DNA of 64,000 nucleotides from Sweltsa coloradensis (Eukaryota; Arthropoda; Insecta; Plecoptera; Chloroperlidae). Positions 59,301 to 61,796 of this stretch are shown in pieces. The DNA lies in the NCBI GenBank assembly GCA_024449915.1, contig JAMZAV010001736.1, forward strand, positions 62,001 through 126,000, written 5' to 3'. Each line of letters starts with the position of its first letter. Position 1 is the first letter of the stretch. The position numbers and the translations under genes were made by a program. The notes beneath the pieces are model-generated. The model searched no databases, was not told the DNA's origin, and worked only from the letters and a program-made list of their open reading frames with translations.

Positions 59301-61796
59301 ACCCACTGTCATGATCATTGAATAACTAGAAAAACGCTTAAGTCCCGTCGCGTTGTTAAGCGAGCACCGGTACGTGCAACATGACCCGAGTATGACATTC
59401 CCATAATGTTACATACCAATAAGTCTAAAAGGTCTTGACCGATTTAGCTGATAATTTGTAAAATAGGAGAGAATGTTGTACTTATTGCAGGGGTGGACAA
59501 TTACCGGTTGCCCGCTCGCCCGGGCGAGTAAAAATTTCATGCTGGCCCCTAAATCATCAAGAAGTAAAAAATACATTTTTCAAGTTTTTTTTTTTCTTTT
59601 CTTTTCTTTTTTTTCTTTTTTTTAATTTTTAAATTTTATTTAAACAATTGGAAATTTTAATTTGATTTTAGTCAAAATTTTAATTTTTGTTGACGCGCCC
59701 GTAAAAGTAGTTTGACCCAAAGCAGACGGCCTCTTGAACATAGTTGCCAGCTCTCCTCTATTCCACTTGACTCGCTCGCTATCTCTCTCGCACAAAGTCG
59801 CCAGCCACTGCCAGTCCAGTCTTGCAGGTGCTGCCAAGTTGCACGCCTTCAGTGTGAAGAGAAAGAAGTTCAATGCCACAATCCAACCACTGTGAAGTCG
59901 GTCAGGGTCAAGCAAGCTCCATTGTTTGCAGTCAGTTGTTGCCGCCCGACGATGGATAGTTCTTTCGTTAATTTGCTGGACGAGTGTTCACGAGATTATG
60001 TGCAATAATGGCCTAGCAGCCTTTGTGTTTAACAGTTAACTGTTCATCAATGTATCATAAGTAAGTATGATGTGAATATACCTTGTCACTTTATTCATTG
60101 CGTTCAACATGTGTTTGTAGTTGCTTGCATAGTAATAACGACACGTGCAGCCTCTAGACCTAGGCCTACGAATCGCGAGTGCTCGGCCTACGTACGCGTA
60201 GACTAGGAGGCTACGTCTCTTGCTTGTACTTTTACACTTCTGGTGCGATGTAATGTACGTTGTTTAACATTGAACGTGTGTCCAACTCTTTAATTGTTAA
60301 GCCTGCGATAGGCCTATAATAATAACAATGAAACGTGTAAATGGTATGGATCGACCTACAAAACAAACAAAATTAACAAGCTTCCTGACAGTGTCCCGTT
60401 ATAAAACAACAGAATCTGTACCGAGTGAAGATACAATTTTGCCAAGTAGGCCTAGTAGCCCTACATCTAATTCAGTTATAGGCCTAATCAAACCTGGAGA
60501 AACGTACTGGGGAATAATGAAGACAATGAACATTTTATGAGTGAAATCATGGGAGAGTGGTATGAGTTCAAAGTGTTTGGCCAAAAATTGCATCTGCAAG
60601 ACCTGCTGGACAAAGTTGTAAGCATGCGTGACCGGTTTCCTAAATTAAGCAAACTACTTGGTCTAATAGCTGTGCTACCAACCTCCACTGTCTCTTGTGA
60701 GAGGGGATTCAGCACAATGAACATTATAAAACACAAATTTAGGTCGATGTTACAATCTGAAAGCATGAATAACCTCATGATGATAAACATGAATGGTCCA
60801 GATCTTGTTAATTTTGATCCAACAAAATCTGTGGCACACTGGTATTTTGAAACCAAAGGACAGAGACATGTGCAAGGTCACCGACAGACTACCACTAACT
60901 TAGCAACTACCAGTGCATCCTAAAAATTATTAATTATTAATAAAACAAGCACCTTGCAGCATATATTGGTGTGTTTATCATTTATCGATGCAACATTGGC
61001 TAGCTACTTCCACAAGTTATTATTGATACAAATTCGCTTTAAATCGCGTTTTAGGCAGTCGCACGTTTTGCAATACCCAAAATAAAAAGCCTTTGCCTCC
61101 GGCGGCTGGGGGCTTCGCCCCAGACCCCAGCTGTACCGTGAAAGTGCTGGCCCCTAACTTTTTTGTGAATTTGTCCACCCCTGACTTATTGACCCTGCAA
61201 AATTTAATAACGATCGGAACATTTTTTTTTTAAATTTTATTTTATTTTTTATAACCAACGATCGGATTTTGTTCAAAAACTATACAGCAAGCCGCATAGG
61301 TGGTATGTACATGTGTGCAAAATTTCAGGTCAATCAGAGAAACGGTGCGACCTGTACCGAAGCAGTAACAGAAGGAAAAAAAAACAGACATTCGAGCCAT
61401 AAGAGTCAAGTCGAGACGCTCGCTCAAAAATAAAAGCATGTTGTTTAGTAGGAACACAATAATTATAAATTCCTACTCGGAATGCAATTTTAACCAACAG
61501 AAAATAAATGAATGGATAAGATGTCTAAATTGTATGCATTCCTCAAGGTATGCTATTAGAATTCCAACAAAGTAGGCTAACAAGTAAATTGTCTACTCAC
61601 CATTAGTGTTATTTCTATTCTTGTCAGCCTGTTTTAGTGGCAAACATACAGGACAGTCAGATCGAGTACAGTGTTTCCAATGGGAAATTATTTGCCGTGA
61701 AGAAGAGCAGTGAGGTACCGAGCAGGACTTTCCAGCTTGGCATGTTGTCATATGATTCAGGACATTCTTCATAGTCTTGCAGTGCGGTAACGTACA
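79..61796 (-). CDS. CREBBP: CBP/p300 histone acetyltransferase coactivator, internal part of gene (15 exons, join)
   Basis: Nuclear scaffold and lysine acetyltransferase that links DNA-bound activators to the transcription machinery and acetylates histones. Exons in transcription order: 61796-61601, 47929-47690, 44618-44413, 43762-43620, 37224-37107, 36556-36502, 35871-35647, 34741-34079, 22505-22278, 17947-17777, 17339-17050, 14609-14452, 1686-1606, 1422-1288, 294-79. All junctions are GT-AG and codon phase is continuous, giving 3125 nt or about 1041 codons. Domain order seen is TAZ1, KIX, Q/P-rich linker, IKxE-rich region, bromodomain, RING/PHD, start of HAT, which is specific to CBP/p300. 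The start codon and N terminus are beyond the right edge; HAT core, ZZ, TAZ2 and the interaction domain near the C terminus are beyond the left edge. Invertebrates usually carry one CBP/p300 gene, so CREBBP versus EP300 cannot be separated. Confidence 0.97.
295..1287 (-). other. CBP intron 14
   Basis: 993 bp. The left half (295-850) is AT-rich with no recognised element. The right half holds one hAT-type element (855-1246). A polypyrimidine tract precedes the acceptor at 296-295. Confidence 0.8.
855..1246. mobile_element. hAT-like MITE, family A short copy
   Basis: Ends TAGGGATGACGACGATTAAT and, inverted, TAGGGATGACATCGATTAAG frame 392 bp. Subterminal parts are rich in ACCGATTA/ACCGGTTA words. 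The interior (about 970-1170, CCTAGG then GC-rich) is homologous in inverted orientation to the interior of the copy at 10858-11673. I could not see a clean 8-bp target duplication here. Confidence 0.7.
1288..1422 (-). CDS. CREBBP: CBP exon 14: PHD finger
   Basis: Acceptor GGTTGCAG, donor GTAAGT. Encodes [20 protein letters not shown] then [20 protein letters not shown] and IWPQG. The CxxCxRKLHQIC pattern holds zinc ligands of the PHD. Where vertebrates have QICVLHYD this protein has an extra cysteine, QICCLHME. Confidence 0.97.
1606..1686 (-). CDS. CREBBP: CBP exon 13: RING/PHD segment
   Basis: An 81-bp exon, acceptor TTTGCAG, donor GTAAGT. Encodes [20 protein letters not shown] then DPTQPQT, matching the conserved FCEKCF and VTLGDDPSQPQT segments. 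Phase 2 in and out. The upstream intron of 12.8 kb is one of the longest in the window. Confidence 0.96.
2153..2414. mobile_element. Short MITE with GATACCG-rich inverted ends
   Basis: 262 bp from TAGAGATGGACCGATACC to its inverse GGTATCTGTCCATCTCTA. Both subterminal regions repeat the word CCGATACC/GGTATCGG many times, so the element folds back on itself. End sequence resembles hAT (TAGAGATG), but no clear target duplication was found. Confidence 0.7.
2887..4004. mobile_element. hAT-like element with an inserted family B repeat
   Basis: Left end TAGGGATGTCAAAC; right end, inverted, TAGGGATTTCAAAG. The middle (about 3055-3645) is a family B repeat. Flanks GTAATAGC and GCAGTAAC match poorly, so the boundaries are tentative. 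Confidence 0.5.
3055..3645 (+). repeat. Family B repeat, copy 1
   Basis: About 590 bp from TTGGATGAGCGAAGCGAAG to GCGTTCGCGAAGC. Contains the conserved block GCTCTATACCGGCCAAACGG, then AACTTAGACCTGCCACGTTT and TGGGCCGATTCTGACCAAAC. An inverted full-length copy lies at 38085-38665. Related pieces are at 22790-22960, 36060-36190 and 55560-56125. No ORF. Class unknown. Confidence 0.75.
7671..9882. mobile_element. hAT-type element (2212 bp) containing a second hAT insertion
   Basis: Ends TAGGCGTGTGCGAATAACC and inverted TAGGGATGTGCGAATACC, flanked by a perfect 8-bp duplication GTGAAAAC (7663-7670 and 9883-9890). The interior is split by the younger element 7834-9159. No transposase recognised, so it is non-autonomous. 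Confidence 0.88.
7834..9159. mobile_element. hAT-type element, family C, nested
   Basis: 1326 bp. Ends TAGATATGTGCAAAAATGG and inverted TAGAGATGTGCAAAAATGG, with perfect duplication GCTATGAC (7826-7833 and 9160-9167). Carries three CCGGCACCTCCACCA motifs at 8109, 8178 and 8231. A related 644-bp copy lies at 45380-46023. No transposase. Confidence 0.9.
9883..10857. other. Unassigned intronic stretch
   Basis: An open stretch on + (10176-10475) resembles no protein I know and probably is not coding. Bases 10540-10640 are related to 36355-36445, so an old repeat lies here. Confidence 0.5.
10858..11673. mobile_element. hAT-type element, family A (816 bp)
   Basis: Ends TAGAGATGATGACCGTTAA and inverted TAAGGATGACGACGGTTAA. 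Target duplication GTTTCAAC/ATTTCAAC (10850-10857, 11674-11681), 7 of 8. GC-rich interior shared with 855-1246 in inverse orientation. Non-autonomous. Confidence 0.85.
11820..12791. mobile_element. hAT-type element (972 bp)
   Basis: Ends TAGGGGTGTGCGAGTA and inverted TAGAGGTGTGCGAGTA, perfect duplication CTGACAAG (11812-11819, 12792-12799). Subterminal ACTCGA repeats on both sides. Contains CCTAGG words near 12500-12670. No transposase. Confidence 0.9.
14452..14609 (-). CDS. CREBBP: CBP exon 12: bromodomain end and discontinuous RING start
   Basis: Encodes [20 protein letters not shown], then a segment with [11 protein letters not shown] and [13 protein letters not shown]. Acceptor GTGTTTCAG, donor GTATGT. 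The cysteine pairs begin the RING domain, which in p300 packs over the HAT active site and restrains it. Phase 0 in, 2 out. Confidence 0.97.
14945..15620. mobile_element. hAT-type element, family D (676 bp)
   Basis: Ends TAGAGGTAGTGAAAAATGG and inverted TAGAGGTAATGAAAAATGG, perfect duplication AGTATCAC (14937-14944, 15621-15628). Two TGGTGGAGGTGCCGG motifs at 15187 and 15210, a GCGGAAATAGACC module near 15301-15368, and an internal family E end (GGAATCGATGTCATCCCTAA) near 15450. Relatives: 29640-30400 (interrupted) and 63663 to the right edge. Confidence 0.9.
15786..16747. mobile_element. hAT-type element with GATAATCGAT subterminal repeats (962 bp)
   Basis: Ends TAGGGTTGCCGTTTGATA in inverted orientation at both sides, 18 identical bases. 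Duplication ACATATAC/ATATATAC, 7 of 8. Subterminal sequences repeat ATCGATAATCG. A truncated right end of the same family is at about 51930-51992. Confidence 0.88.
17050..17339 (-). CDS. CREBBP: CBP exon 11: complete bromodomain
   Basis: One exon encodes essentially the whole acetyl-lysine reader. It opens [20 protein letters not shown], includes the ZA loop [18 protein letters not shown], and ends with the acetyl-lysine-binding asparagine in [15 protein letters not shown]. Acceptor TGTTTCAG, donor GTAAGT, phase 1 in and 0 out. Nearly all residues equal human CBP. Vertebrate genes split this domain over several exons, so a single exon is of note, assuming my recollection of the vertebrate structure is right. 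Confidence 0.98.
17340..17776 (-). other. CBP intron 10
   Basis: 437 bp, AT-rich, no repeat or gene recognised. Confidence 0.85.
17777..17947 (-). CDS. CREBBP: CBP exon 10: CRD1-like region just before bromodomain
   Basis: Acceptor GTTCTAG, donor GTGAGT. Encodes [18 protein letters not shown], then [10 protein letters not shown] and a Pro/Thr-rich stretch, ending in the basic SDKKRKC. Two more IKxE sumoylation-type motifs are present. EPMxxD and KKRK match the sequence just upstream of the bromodomain in vertebrate CBP (EPMEVDEKK, PRKK). Confidence 0.92.
19375..19770. repeat. CCTAGGCC-rich tandem repeat tract
   Basis: About 400 bp built of TAGGCCTAGGCC words. Includes a 35-bp unit (CCTAGGCTTTGTGTATTTAT within it) twice in tandem near 19390-19460, and a second duplicated unit holding GGCAAGCTAAGGATAGCC near 19554 and 19658. 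Simple expansion of the CCTAGG background. Confidence 0.85.
20641..21303. mobile_element. hAT-type element with CATAGGCGCCGAGT ends (663 bp)
   Basis: Perfect 14-bp inverted ends CATAGGCGCCGAGT and perfect duplication CACTCGTC (20633-20640, 21304-21311). Long G and C runs near the left end. The module GGGGCTTCGCCCCAGACCCC lies at 21232-21251, shared with two other elements. Confidence 0.92.
21332..21874. mobile_element. hAT-type MITE (543 bp), TAGGGTTACC ends
   Basis: Ends TAGGGTTACC inverted at both sides, duplication CCACAATA/CCACAATC (7 of 8). Carries GGGGTCTGGGGCGGAGCCC at 21398-21416. Subterminal AGAGGACATTTGG and AAAGGACAGTCCGG. No transposase. Confidence 0.85.
22278..22505 (-). CDS. 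CREBBP: CBP exon 9: acidic, SUMO-motif-bearing linker
   Basis: Acceptor TTTGTTTAG, donor GTAATT. Reads [17 protein letters not shown] after completion of the first Gly, then a segment with two psi-K-x-E motifs ([18 protein letters not shown]) and ends SSGGKG. Position and motif type fit the CRD1 repression region that precedes the bromodomain in CBP/p300. Phase 1 in and out. Confidence 0.88.
24137..25809. mobile_element. DNA transposon-like element with CCGTATTGTG ends (1673 bp)
   Basis: Inverted ends match at 19 of 20 (CCGTATTGTGCCGAATATAG left, CTGTATTGTGCCGAATATAG right). The left flank ends in TA, the right flank reads TT, so the target duplication is unsure. Inside, a second repeat GCCGCCCTCNCNTAATGGCC occurs directly at 24560-24580 and 25727-25746, and a GCGGAAATAGACC-type module near 24454. 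The ends resemble those of 31835-32455. Confidence 0.65.
24974..25343 (-). pseudogene. Unrecognised acidic open frames inside element 24137-25809
   Basis: Two overlapping minus-strand frames read plausible protein-like sequence: one has [12 protein letters not shown] basic then acidic text ([20 protein letters not shown]), the other has [20 protein letters not shown]. They could be a frameshifted remnant of a transposon protein. I do not recognise the family and coding status is doubtful. Confidence 0.3.
25857..26797 (+). repeat. Family F repeat, copy 1
   Basis: About 940 bp from TTGAGCGAGCGAAGCGAGCG to GAGCGTTTTCCTAG. The interior has a tandem duplication with period about 303 bp (25972 and 26275; shared AAACTAAACGGCGACAAAAT and GTTACCATGGCAACGAAAAG). 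Other copies at 57229-58990 and, inverted, 59325-61432. No ORF; class unknown. Confidence 0.75.
27371..28436. mobile_element. hAT-type element, family E, with giant fold-back interior (1066 bp)
   Basis: Left end TAGGGGGATGACATC, right end inverted GAGGGATGACTT; flank duplication TTCTATAT/TTCCATAT (7 of 8). Subterminal GGAATCGATC and ATCGATTC words. The middle is an inverted repeat with arms of about 320 bp (27719-28040 and 28048-28370). Confidence 0.8.
27719..28370. repeat. Large inverted repeat, arms about 320 bp
   Basis: The left arm begins CTATAGTGCGTTTACT and the right arm ends with its inverse. By eye the arms agree over most positions, with a few substitutions and a small indel near the outer end; the centre is near 28044. 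A transcript through it could form a long hairpin. Confidence 0.9.
28568..29105 (-). pseudogene. Frameshifted remnant of a transposon-associated protein (EEAD ... FHALSG family)
   Basis: The minus strand from about 29105 reads [15 protein letters not shown] and [14 protein letters not shown] in one frame, then [11 protein letters not shown] and KISYWKAFS with ALGTQE in a second frame. The motif order EEADxRxxxH, DxDVxxL, FHALSGxDxTG is known to me from multi-copy uncharacterised proteins of cnidarians, echinoderms and fish that behave like transposon genes. A TA-rich insertion and a frame change separate the two halves, so it is dead. Confidence 0.7.
29640..30400. mobile_element. Degraded family D hAT element interrupted by a younger hAT
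   Basis: Homologous in inverse orientation to 14945-15620: ACCAAATTTTGCGTTTTT near 29645, the GCGGAAT/GGTCTATTTCCGTGAAGCCC module near 29755-29803, and two CCGGCACCTCCACCA motifs at 30340 and 30363. The terminal bases are not found. Split at 29825-30308. Confidence 0.75.
29825..30308. mobile_element. hAT-type element with CANTGAGCTC ends (484 bp)
   Basis: Ends CAATGAGCTCTATATACTTA and inverted CACTGAGCTCTATATACTTA, 24 of 25 bases matching over the full inverted repeat. Perfect 8-bp duplication CGCCTACC (29817-29824, 30309-30316). Removing it rejoins family D sequence exactly as in the copy at 14945. Confidence 0.9.
30959..31827. mobile_element. hAT-type element, TAGGGATGACATCGGGTA ends (869 bp)
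   Basis: 18 identical inverted terminal bases and perfect duplication ATTATTAC (30951-30958, 31828-31835). Subterminal TACCCGG words. Family relatives: right ends at 40055-40070 and 52880-52903, left end at 44115. No transposase. Confidence 0.92.
31835..32455. mobile_element. TA-flanked element with CCATATCGGACCG ends (621 bp)
   Basis: Inverted ends CCATATCGGACCGAATATAG and CCATATTGGACCGAATATAG, flanked by TA on both sides, as expected of Tc1/mariner-type targets. Contains a family E right half ending GGAATCGATGTCATCCCTAA at 32197 and a CCGCGGAAAACGACC module at 32059. Abuts the hAT 30959-31827. Confidence 0.65.
33220..33315. repeat. 48-bp tandem duplication, Gly-rich when read on minus
   Basis: Two copies of a 48-bp unit (starts 33220 and 33268, including ACCACCACCCCCTCCCCCCG). 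It lies in a minus-strand open frame (33418-33056) of 120 codons giving [15 protein letters not shown] twice. No known domain; likely a transposon or chance frame. Confidence 0.7.
34079..34741 (-). CDS. CREBBP: CBP exon 8: long disordered linker with 21-Gln and 9-Ala tracts
   Basis: The largest exon (663 bp), acceptor TCTTTCTAG, donor GTAAGG. Begins [13 protein letters not shown]. An uninterrupted run of 21 glutamines is encoded by positions 34661-34599 (mixed CAG/CAA); a run of nine alanines follows at about 34390-34360, and the rest is Pro, Ser, Thr and Gln rich. Ends HLAASMGK. It joins exon 9 directly in phase 1. Much shorter than the vertebrate linker between KIX and bromodomain. Confidence 0.93.
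34742..35646 (-). other. CBP intron 7
   Basis: 905 bp; no element recognised. A strong polypyrimidine-type acceptor precedes exon 8. Confidence 0.8.
35647..35871 (-). CDS. CREBBP: CBP exon 7: basic turn after KIX, then Gln-rich linker
   Basis: Starts by completing Glu and reading [10 protein letters not shown], the conserved basic end of the KIX helix, then a glutamine-rich stretch with scattered Val and Leu, then a Pro/Gly-rich part ending GLSTHSP. Acceptor GAATTCTCAG, donor GTAGGT. The Gln run mixes CAA and CAG codons. Linker region, expected to be disordered. Confidence 0.93.
35872..36501 (-). other. CBP intron 6
   Basis: 630 bp. Includes a family B fragment at about 36060-36190 (GCTCTATACCGGACAACGG) and a hAT-like left end TAGGGATGTTTTACGG at 36298 whose partner is not seen; 36355-36445 is related to 10540-10640. 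Confidence 0.7.
36502..36556 (-). CDS. CREBBP: CBP exon 6: end of KIX (55 bp)
   Basis: A very short exon between acceptor TGTTTGCAG and donor GTAAGT. Encodes [18 protein letters not shown], the third KIX helix including the tyrosine that contacts phospho-serine of CREB in vertebrate CBP. The flanking exons are in the phases needed (0 in, 1 out). Confidence 0.96.
36557..37106 (-). other. CBP intron 5
   Basis: 550 bp, AT-rich, nothing recognised. Confidence 0.8.
37107..37224 (-). CDS. CREBBP: CBP exon 5: central KIX domain
   Basis: Acceptor ATGTTTCAG, donor GTAAGT after AGG. Encodes [13 protein letters not shown], then [20 protein letters not shown], almost identical to vertebrate KIX. Contributes the second helix and the start of the third. 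Phase 2 in, phase 0 out. Confidence 0.97.
38085..38665 (-). repeat. Family B repeat, copy 2 (inverted relative to 3055-3645)
   Basis: About 580 bp. Reverse complement runs from ATGGATGAGCAAAGCAAAG to GCGTTTGCGAAGC and aligns along the full length with copy 1, including the TCTGACCAAACGGGTGGGGC block. It ends about 34 bp before the hAT at 38699. Confidence 0.8.
38699..39809. mobile_element. hAT-type element, family G copy 1 (1111 bp)
   Basis: Ends TAGGGCTGTGCGAGCAG and inverted TAGGGCTGTGCGAGACTCG, perfect duplication ACTATTAC (38691-38698, 39810-39817). Interior CCTAGG-rich (38900-39110). Copy 2 at 56403-59200 is inverted and interrupted. No transposase. Confidence 0.92.
40434..42104. mobile_element. 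hAT-type element, family A long copy (1671 bp)
   Basis: Ends TAGTGATGACGACGGTTAAG and inverted TATTGATGACGACGATTAAT, duplication GTTTGAAT/ATTTGAAT (7 of 8). ACCGGTTA subterminal words. Holds a 22-base C run at 40670-40691. No transposase ORF recognised. Confidence 0.82.
40670..40691. repeat. Poly-C run (22 nt)
   Basis: Uninterrupted C run inside hAT 40434-42104. Similar long C or G runs: 40031-40046, 52657-52672, 62051-62066, 62791-62804, 27650-27660. Confidence 0.9.
42196..43281. mobile_element. hAT-type element, TAGGGTTGTGCGAACC ends (1086 bp)
   Basis: 16 identical inverted terminal bases, duplication CCTGAGAG/CCTGAGGG (7 of 8). Repeated GGTTCGAGGTTCG subterminal words. The interior has a duplicated block (TCTTCAGGTTTGGCTATGAA at about 42651 and 42870) with CCTAGG words between. 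Confidence 0.88.
43620..43762 (-). CDS. CREBBP: CBP exon 4: start of KIX domain
   Basis: Acceptor TTGTTTCAG, donor GTAAGT inside codon CT|G. The first 30 residues are linker; then [19 protein letters not shown] forms the first KIX helix. The LRNHLVHKL part keeps the arginine that CARM1 methylates in vertebrate CBP. KIX binds phosphorylated CREB, MLL and c-Myb. The last codon is completed by exon 5 (L then VQAIF). Confidence 0.96.
43763..44412 (-). other. CBP intron 3
   Basis: 650 bp. Contains a solo family H left end TAGGGATGACATCGGGTTG at 44115; the chance plus-strand open frame here is not supported as a gene. Confidence 0.75.
44413..44618 (-). CDS. CREBBP: CBP exon 3: Ala/Gln-rich linker before KIX
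   Basis: Acceptor TTGCAACAG, donor GTAAGT. It begins in phase 1 ([12 protein letters not shown]) and ends in phase 0 (SQVNN). Composition is Ala, Asn, Gln and Ser rich with an AAAAQAAAA stretch. Recognised by position, phase and lack of stops rather than by strong similarity, because this linker diverges in the family. Confidence 0.85.
44754..46279. mobile_element. hAT-type element (1526 bp) containing a family C insertion
   Basis: Ends AAGGGGTGCGCAAGTACTAG and inverted TAGGGGTGTGCGAGTCTAGG, perfect duplication ATTGAATT (44746-44753, 46280-46287). GCTCGGCT subterminal words. Interrupted at 45380-46023. Confidence 0.88.
45380..46023. mobile_element. hAT-type element, family C short copy (644 bp), nested
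   Basis: Ends AAGAGATGTGCAAAAATGG and inverted TAGAGATGTCAAAATG, perfect duplication GTTATGAT (45372-45379, 46024-46031). Three copies of TGGTGGAGGTGCCGG (45604, 45655 and 45767, the last two with one mismatch). Inverse orientation relative to 7834-9159. Confidence 0.9.
46637..47198. repeat. Tandem duplication, period about 336 bp
   Basis: The block TTTGACCTTTTATGACCCAA at 46637 returns at about 46972 (TTTGAACTTTTATGACCCAA), each followed by a similar run ending near GGTCAAATATGCTTGAAAA (46829, 47164). The copies are diverged. No ORF. Confidence 0.7.
47690..47929 (-). CDS. CREBBP: CBP exon 2: linker between TAZ1 and KIX
   Basis: Acceptor TTGTTTCAG, donor GTGAGC; phase 1 in and out. The peptide contains the short conserved segment [14 protein letters not shown], matching the MQRAYAALGL segment found after TAZ1 in vertebrate CBP, followed by Pro/Gly-rich low-complexity sequence ([21 protein letters not shown] in part). 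Unstructured linker, no catalytic role expected. The exact phase fit to exons on both sides supports it. Confidence 0.9.
48190..48210. repeat. (AT)n microsatellite
   Basis: About ten TA dinucleotides in intron 1; a shorter one lies at 46047-46060. Confidence 0.85.
49830..50395. mobile_element. Fold-back element rich in CAAGATCTTG words (566 bp)
   Basis: Left end CCGGCTGATCTTGCAAGG, right end inverted CCCTGCTGAAAAATCTTGGC. TCTTG or CAAGA occurs at very high density near both ends (for example ACTTGGCAAGATCTTGTCAA at 50315). The word density is internal, suggesting many subterminal binding sites. Class unsure; no target duplication determined. Confidence 0.65.
50550..51563. mobile_element. hAT-type element with ATTCGAAT subterminal words (about 1014 bp)
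   Basis: Ends TAGGGCTGTGCAAATATTCG and inverted TAGAGCTGTGTGAATAAATA; flanks GGATTTAC/GGATTTAG, 7 of 8, with a TAG doubling at the left end. CCTAGG tract near 51060-51170 inside. No transposase. Confidence 0.75.
52014..53033. mobile_element. pogo/Tigger-like MITE (CAGTAGTCCC ends)
   Basis: About 1020 bp. Left end CAGTAGTCCCCGCGCC after TA, right end inverted CAGTAGTCCCTCGATAA. These ends are of the pogo type. Contains a solo hAT end (CCCGATGTCATCACTA) at 52888-52903 and a G run at about 52657-52672. Confidence 0.65.
53238..53975. mobile_element. Fold-back insertion within the LINE
   Basis: Starts near CAACGCTTATAT (53238) and ends near ATATAAGCGTTG (53930-53941), so its ends are inverted. 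Contains (GTCT)n at 53263-53295 and 53350-53378, two copies of a block with CTTATAATCGATATTTCA, and the hairpin at 53702-53951. Exact borders are uncertain. Confidence 0.6.
53702..53951. repeat. Perfect hairpin: 101-bp arms, 48-bp loop
   Basis: Arms 53702-53802 and 53851-53951 are exact reverse complements by my reading (outer part AAACAACGCTTATATTTAAA, inner part TAAAAGCGTTGGGCGC); loop 53803-53850. Confidence 0.93.
54764..55315. mobile_element. hAT-type element inserted in the LINE region (552 bp)
   Basis: Ends TAGGGCTGTGAACGGGTACC and inverted TAGGGCTGTGCAAATTAG, perfect duplication TTTTGGGA (54756-54763, 55316-55323). GGGTACCCGG subterminal words. Confidence 0.9.
55560..56125. repeat. 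Family B relative with three tandem units of about 161 bp
   Basis: Units start at about 55569, 55731 and 55892, each with AATTNTTCGATTNCGCTCAAA. It continues with AACGTGGCAGTTCTAAGTTC (as in family B) and ends CGCTTCGCTCGCTACGCTCATCCA. A family F end (ACTAGGAAAACGCTTAAGTC) stands at 55361. Confidence 0.75.
57229..58990 (+). repeat. Family F repeat, copy 2 (composite)
   Basis: Begins GAGCGAGCGTAGCGAGCG, holds the CTGTTACTGCTTCGGTACAG block, an inverted F end at 57652-57735 (CTAGGAAAACGCTAAAGTCC), the hAT 57856-58801, and a forward F end (GTGTTTTCCTAG) at about 58976-58988. Two F-type elements may be stacked. Confidence 0.7.
57856..58801. mobile_element. hAT-type element, TAGGGATGTGCGGGTA ends (946 bp)
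   Basis: 16 identical inverted terminal bases and perfect duplication CCAATAAG (57848-57855, 58802-58809). CGGGTCGGGCTCGGG subterminal words at both ends. GC-rich interior, no transposase. Confidence 0.92.
60328..60540 (+). pseudogene. hAT transposase N-terminal piece
   Basis: Reads [20 protein letters not shown] and then Ser/Pro-rich text. The KQTKLTSFL motif near the N terminus is like that of ZNF862/KIAA1586-type hAT proteins. The frame then stops; the zinc finger and catalytic core expected next are missing. An upstream stretch (59889-60005) may hold an untranslated leader. Confidence 0.5.
60537..60923 (+). pseudogene. hAT transposase C-terminal dimerisation domain fragment
   Basis: 128 codons, in a different frame from the preceding piece. 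Contains [20 protein letters not shown], the hallmark of the hAT C-terminal dimerisation domain (Pfam hAT family), and FRSML. Catalytic aspartates are not in this fragment, so it cannot transpose on its own. Confidence 0.85.
61601..61796 (-). CDS. CREBBP: CBP exon 1 of window: C-terminal two thirds of TAZ1 zinc finger
   Basis: Starts in phase 0 with CTLPHC after acceptor TTCCTTCCAG and ends AATG before GTGAGT. It carries ten of the twelve expected zinc ligands of TAZ1: the two late cysteines of site 1, all of site 2 (NHM, TTC, KSC, PHC) and all of site 3 (SHW, HC, DC, VC). The first His and Cys, in the helix before CTLPHC, must lie in an exon off the right edge. TAZ1 binds activation domains such as HIF-1alpha and CITED2. 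Match to the vertebrate domain is near identical over NVLNHM and [14 protein letters not shown]. Confidence 0.96.

Larger units (their letters stand above)
59488..61183 (+). mobile_element. hAT transposon with internally deleted transposase (1696 bp)
   Basis: Inverted ends CAGGGGTGGACAA, perfect 8-bp duplication ACTTATTG (59480-59487, 61184-61191). Keeps two coding pieces of a hAT transposase (60328-60540 and 60537-60923). A module CTGGGGGCTTCGCCCCAGAC lies near the right end (61107-61126). Deletion derivative of an autonomous element. Confidence 0.93.
59325..61432 (-). repeat. Family F repeat, copy 3, split by hAT 59488-61183
   Basis: Begins CTAGAAAAACGCTTAAGTCC and ends CGAGACGCTCGCTC (inverse of the F left end). 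Removal of the hAT rejoins GAGAATGTTGTACTTATTG to its continuation (GACC, then AATAACGATCGGAAC), as in copy 2. Its right part mirrors 57229-57490. Confidence 0.8.
47930..61600 (-). other. CBP intron 1 of window
   Basis: 13.7 kb. (AT)n at 48190-48210; CTTG-rich element 49830-50395; hAT 50550-51563; truncated TE end near 51990; pogo-like element 52014-53033; LINE remnant 53041-55350 with a hairpin insert and hAT 54764-55315; family B relative 55560-56125; nested complex 56403-61432. 48000-49829 is otherwise without recognised features apart from CCTAGG words near 48838 and 49032. Confidence 0.8.
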
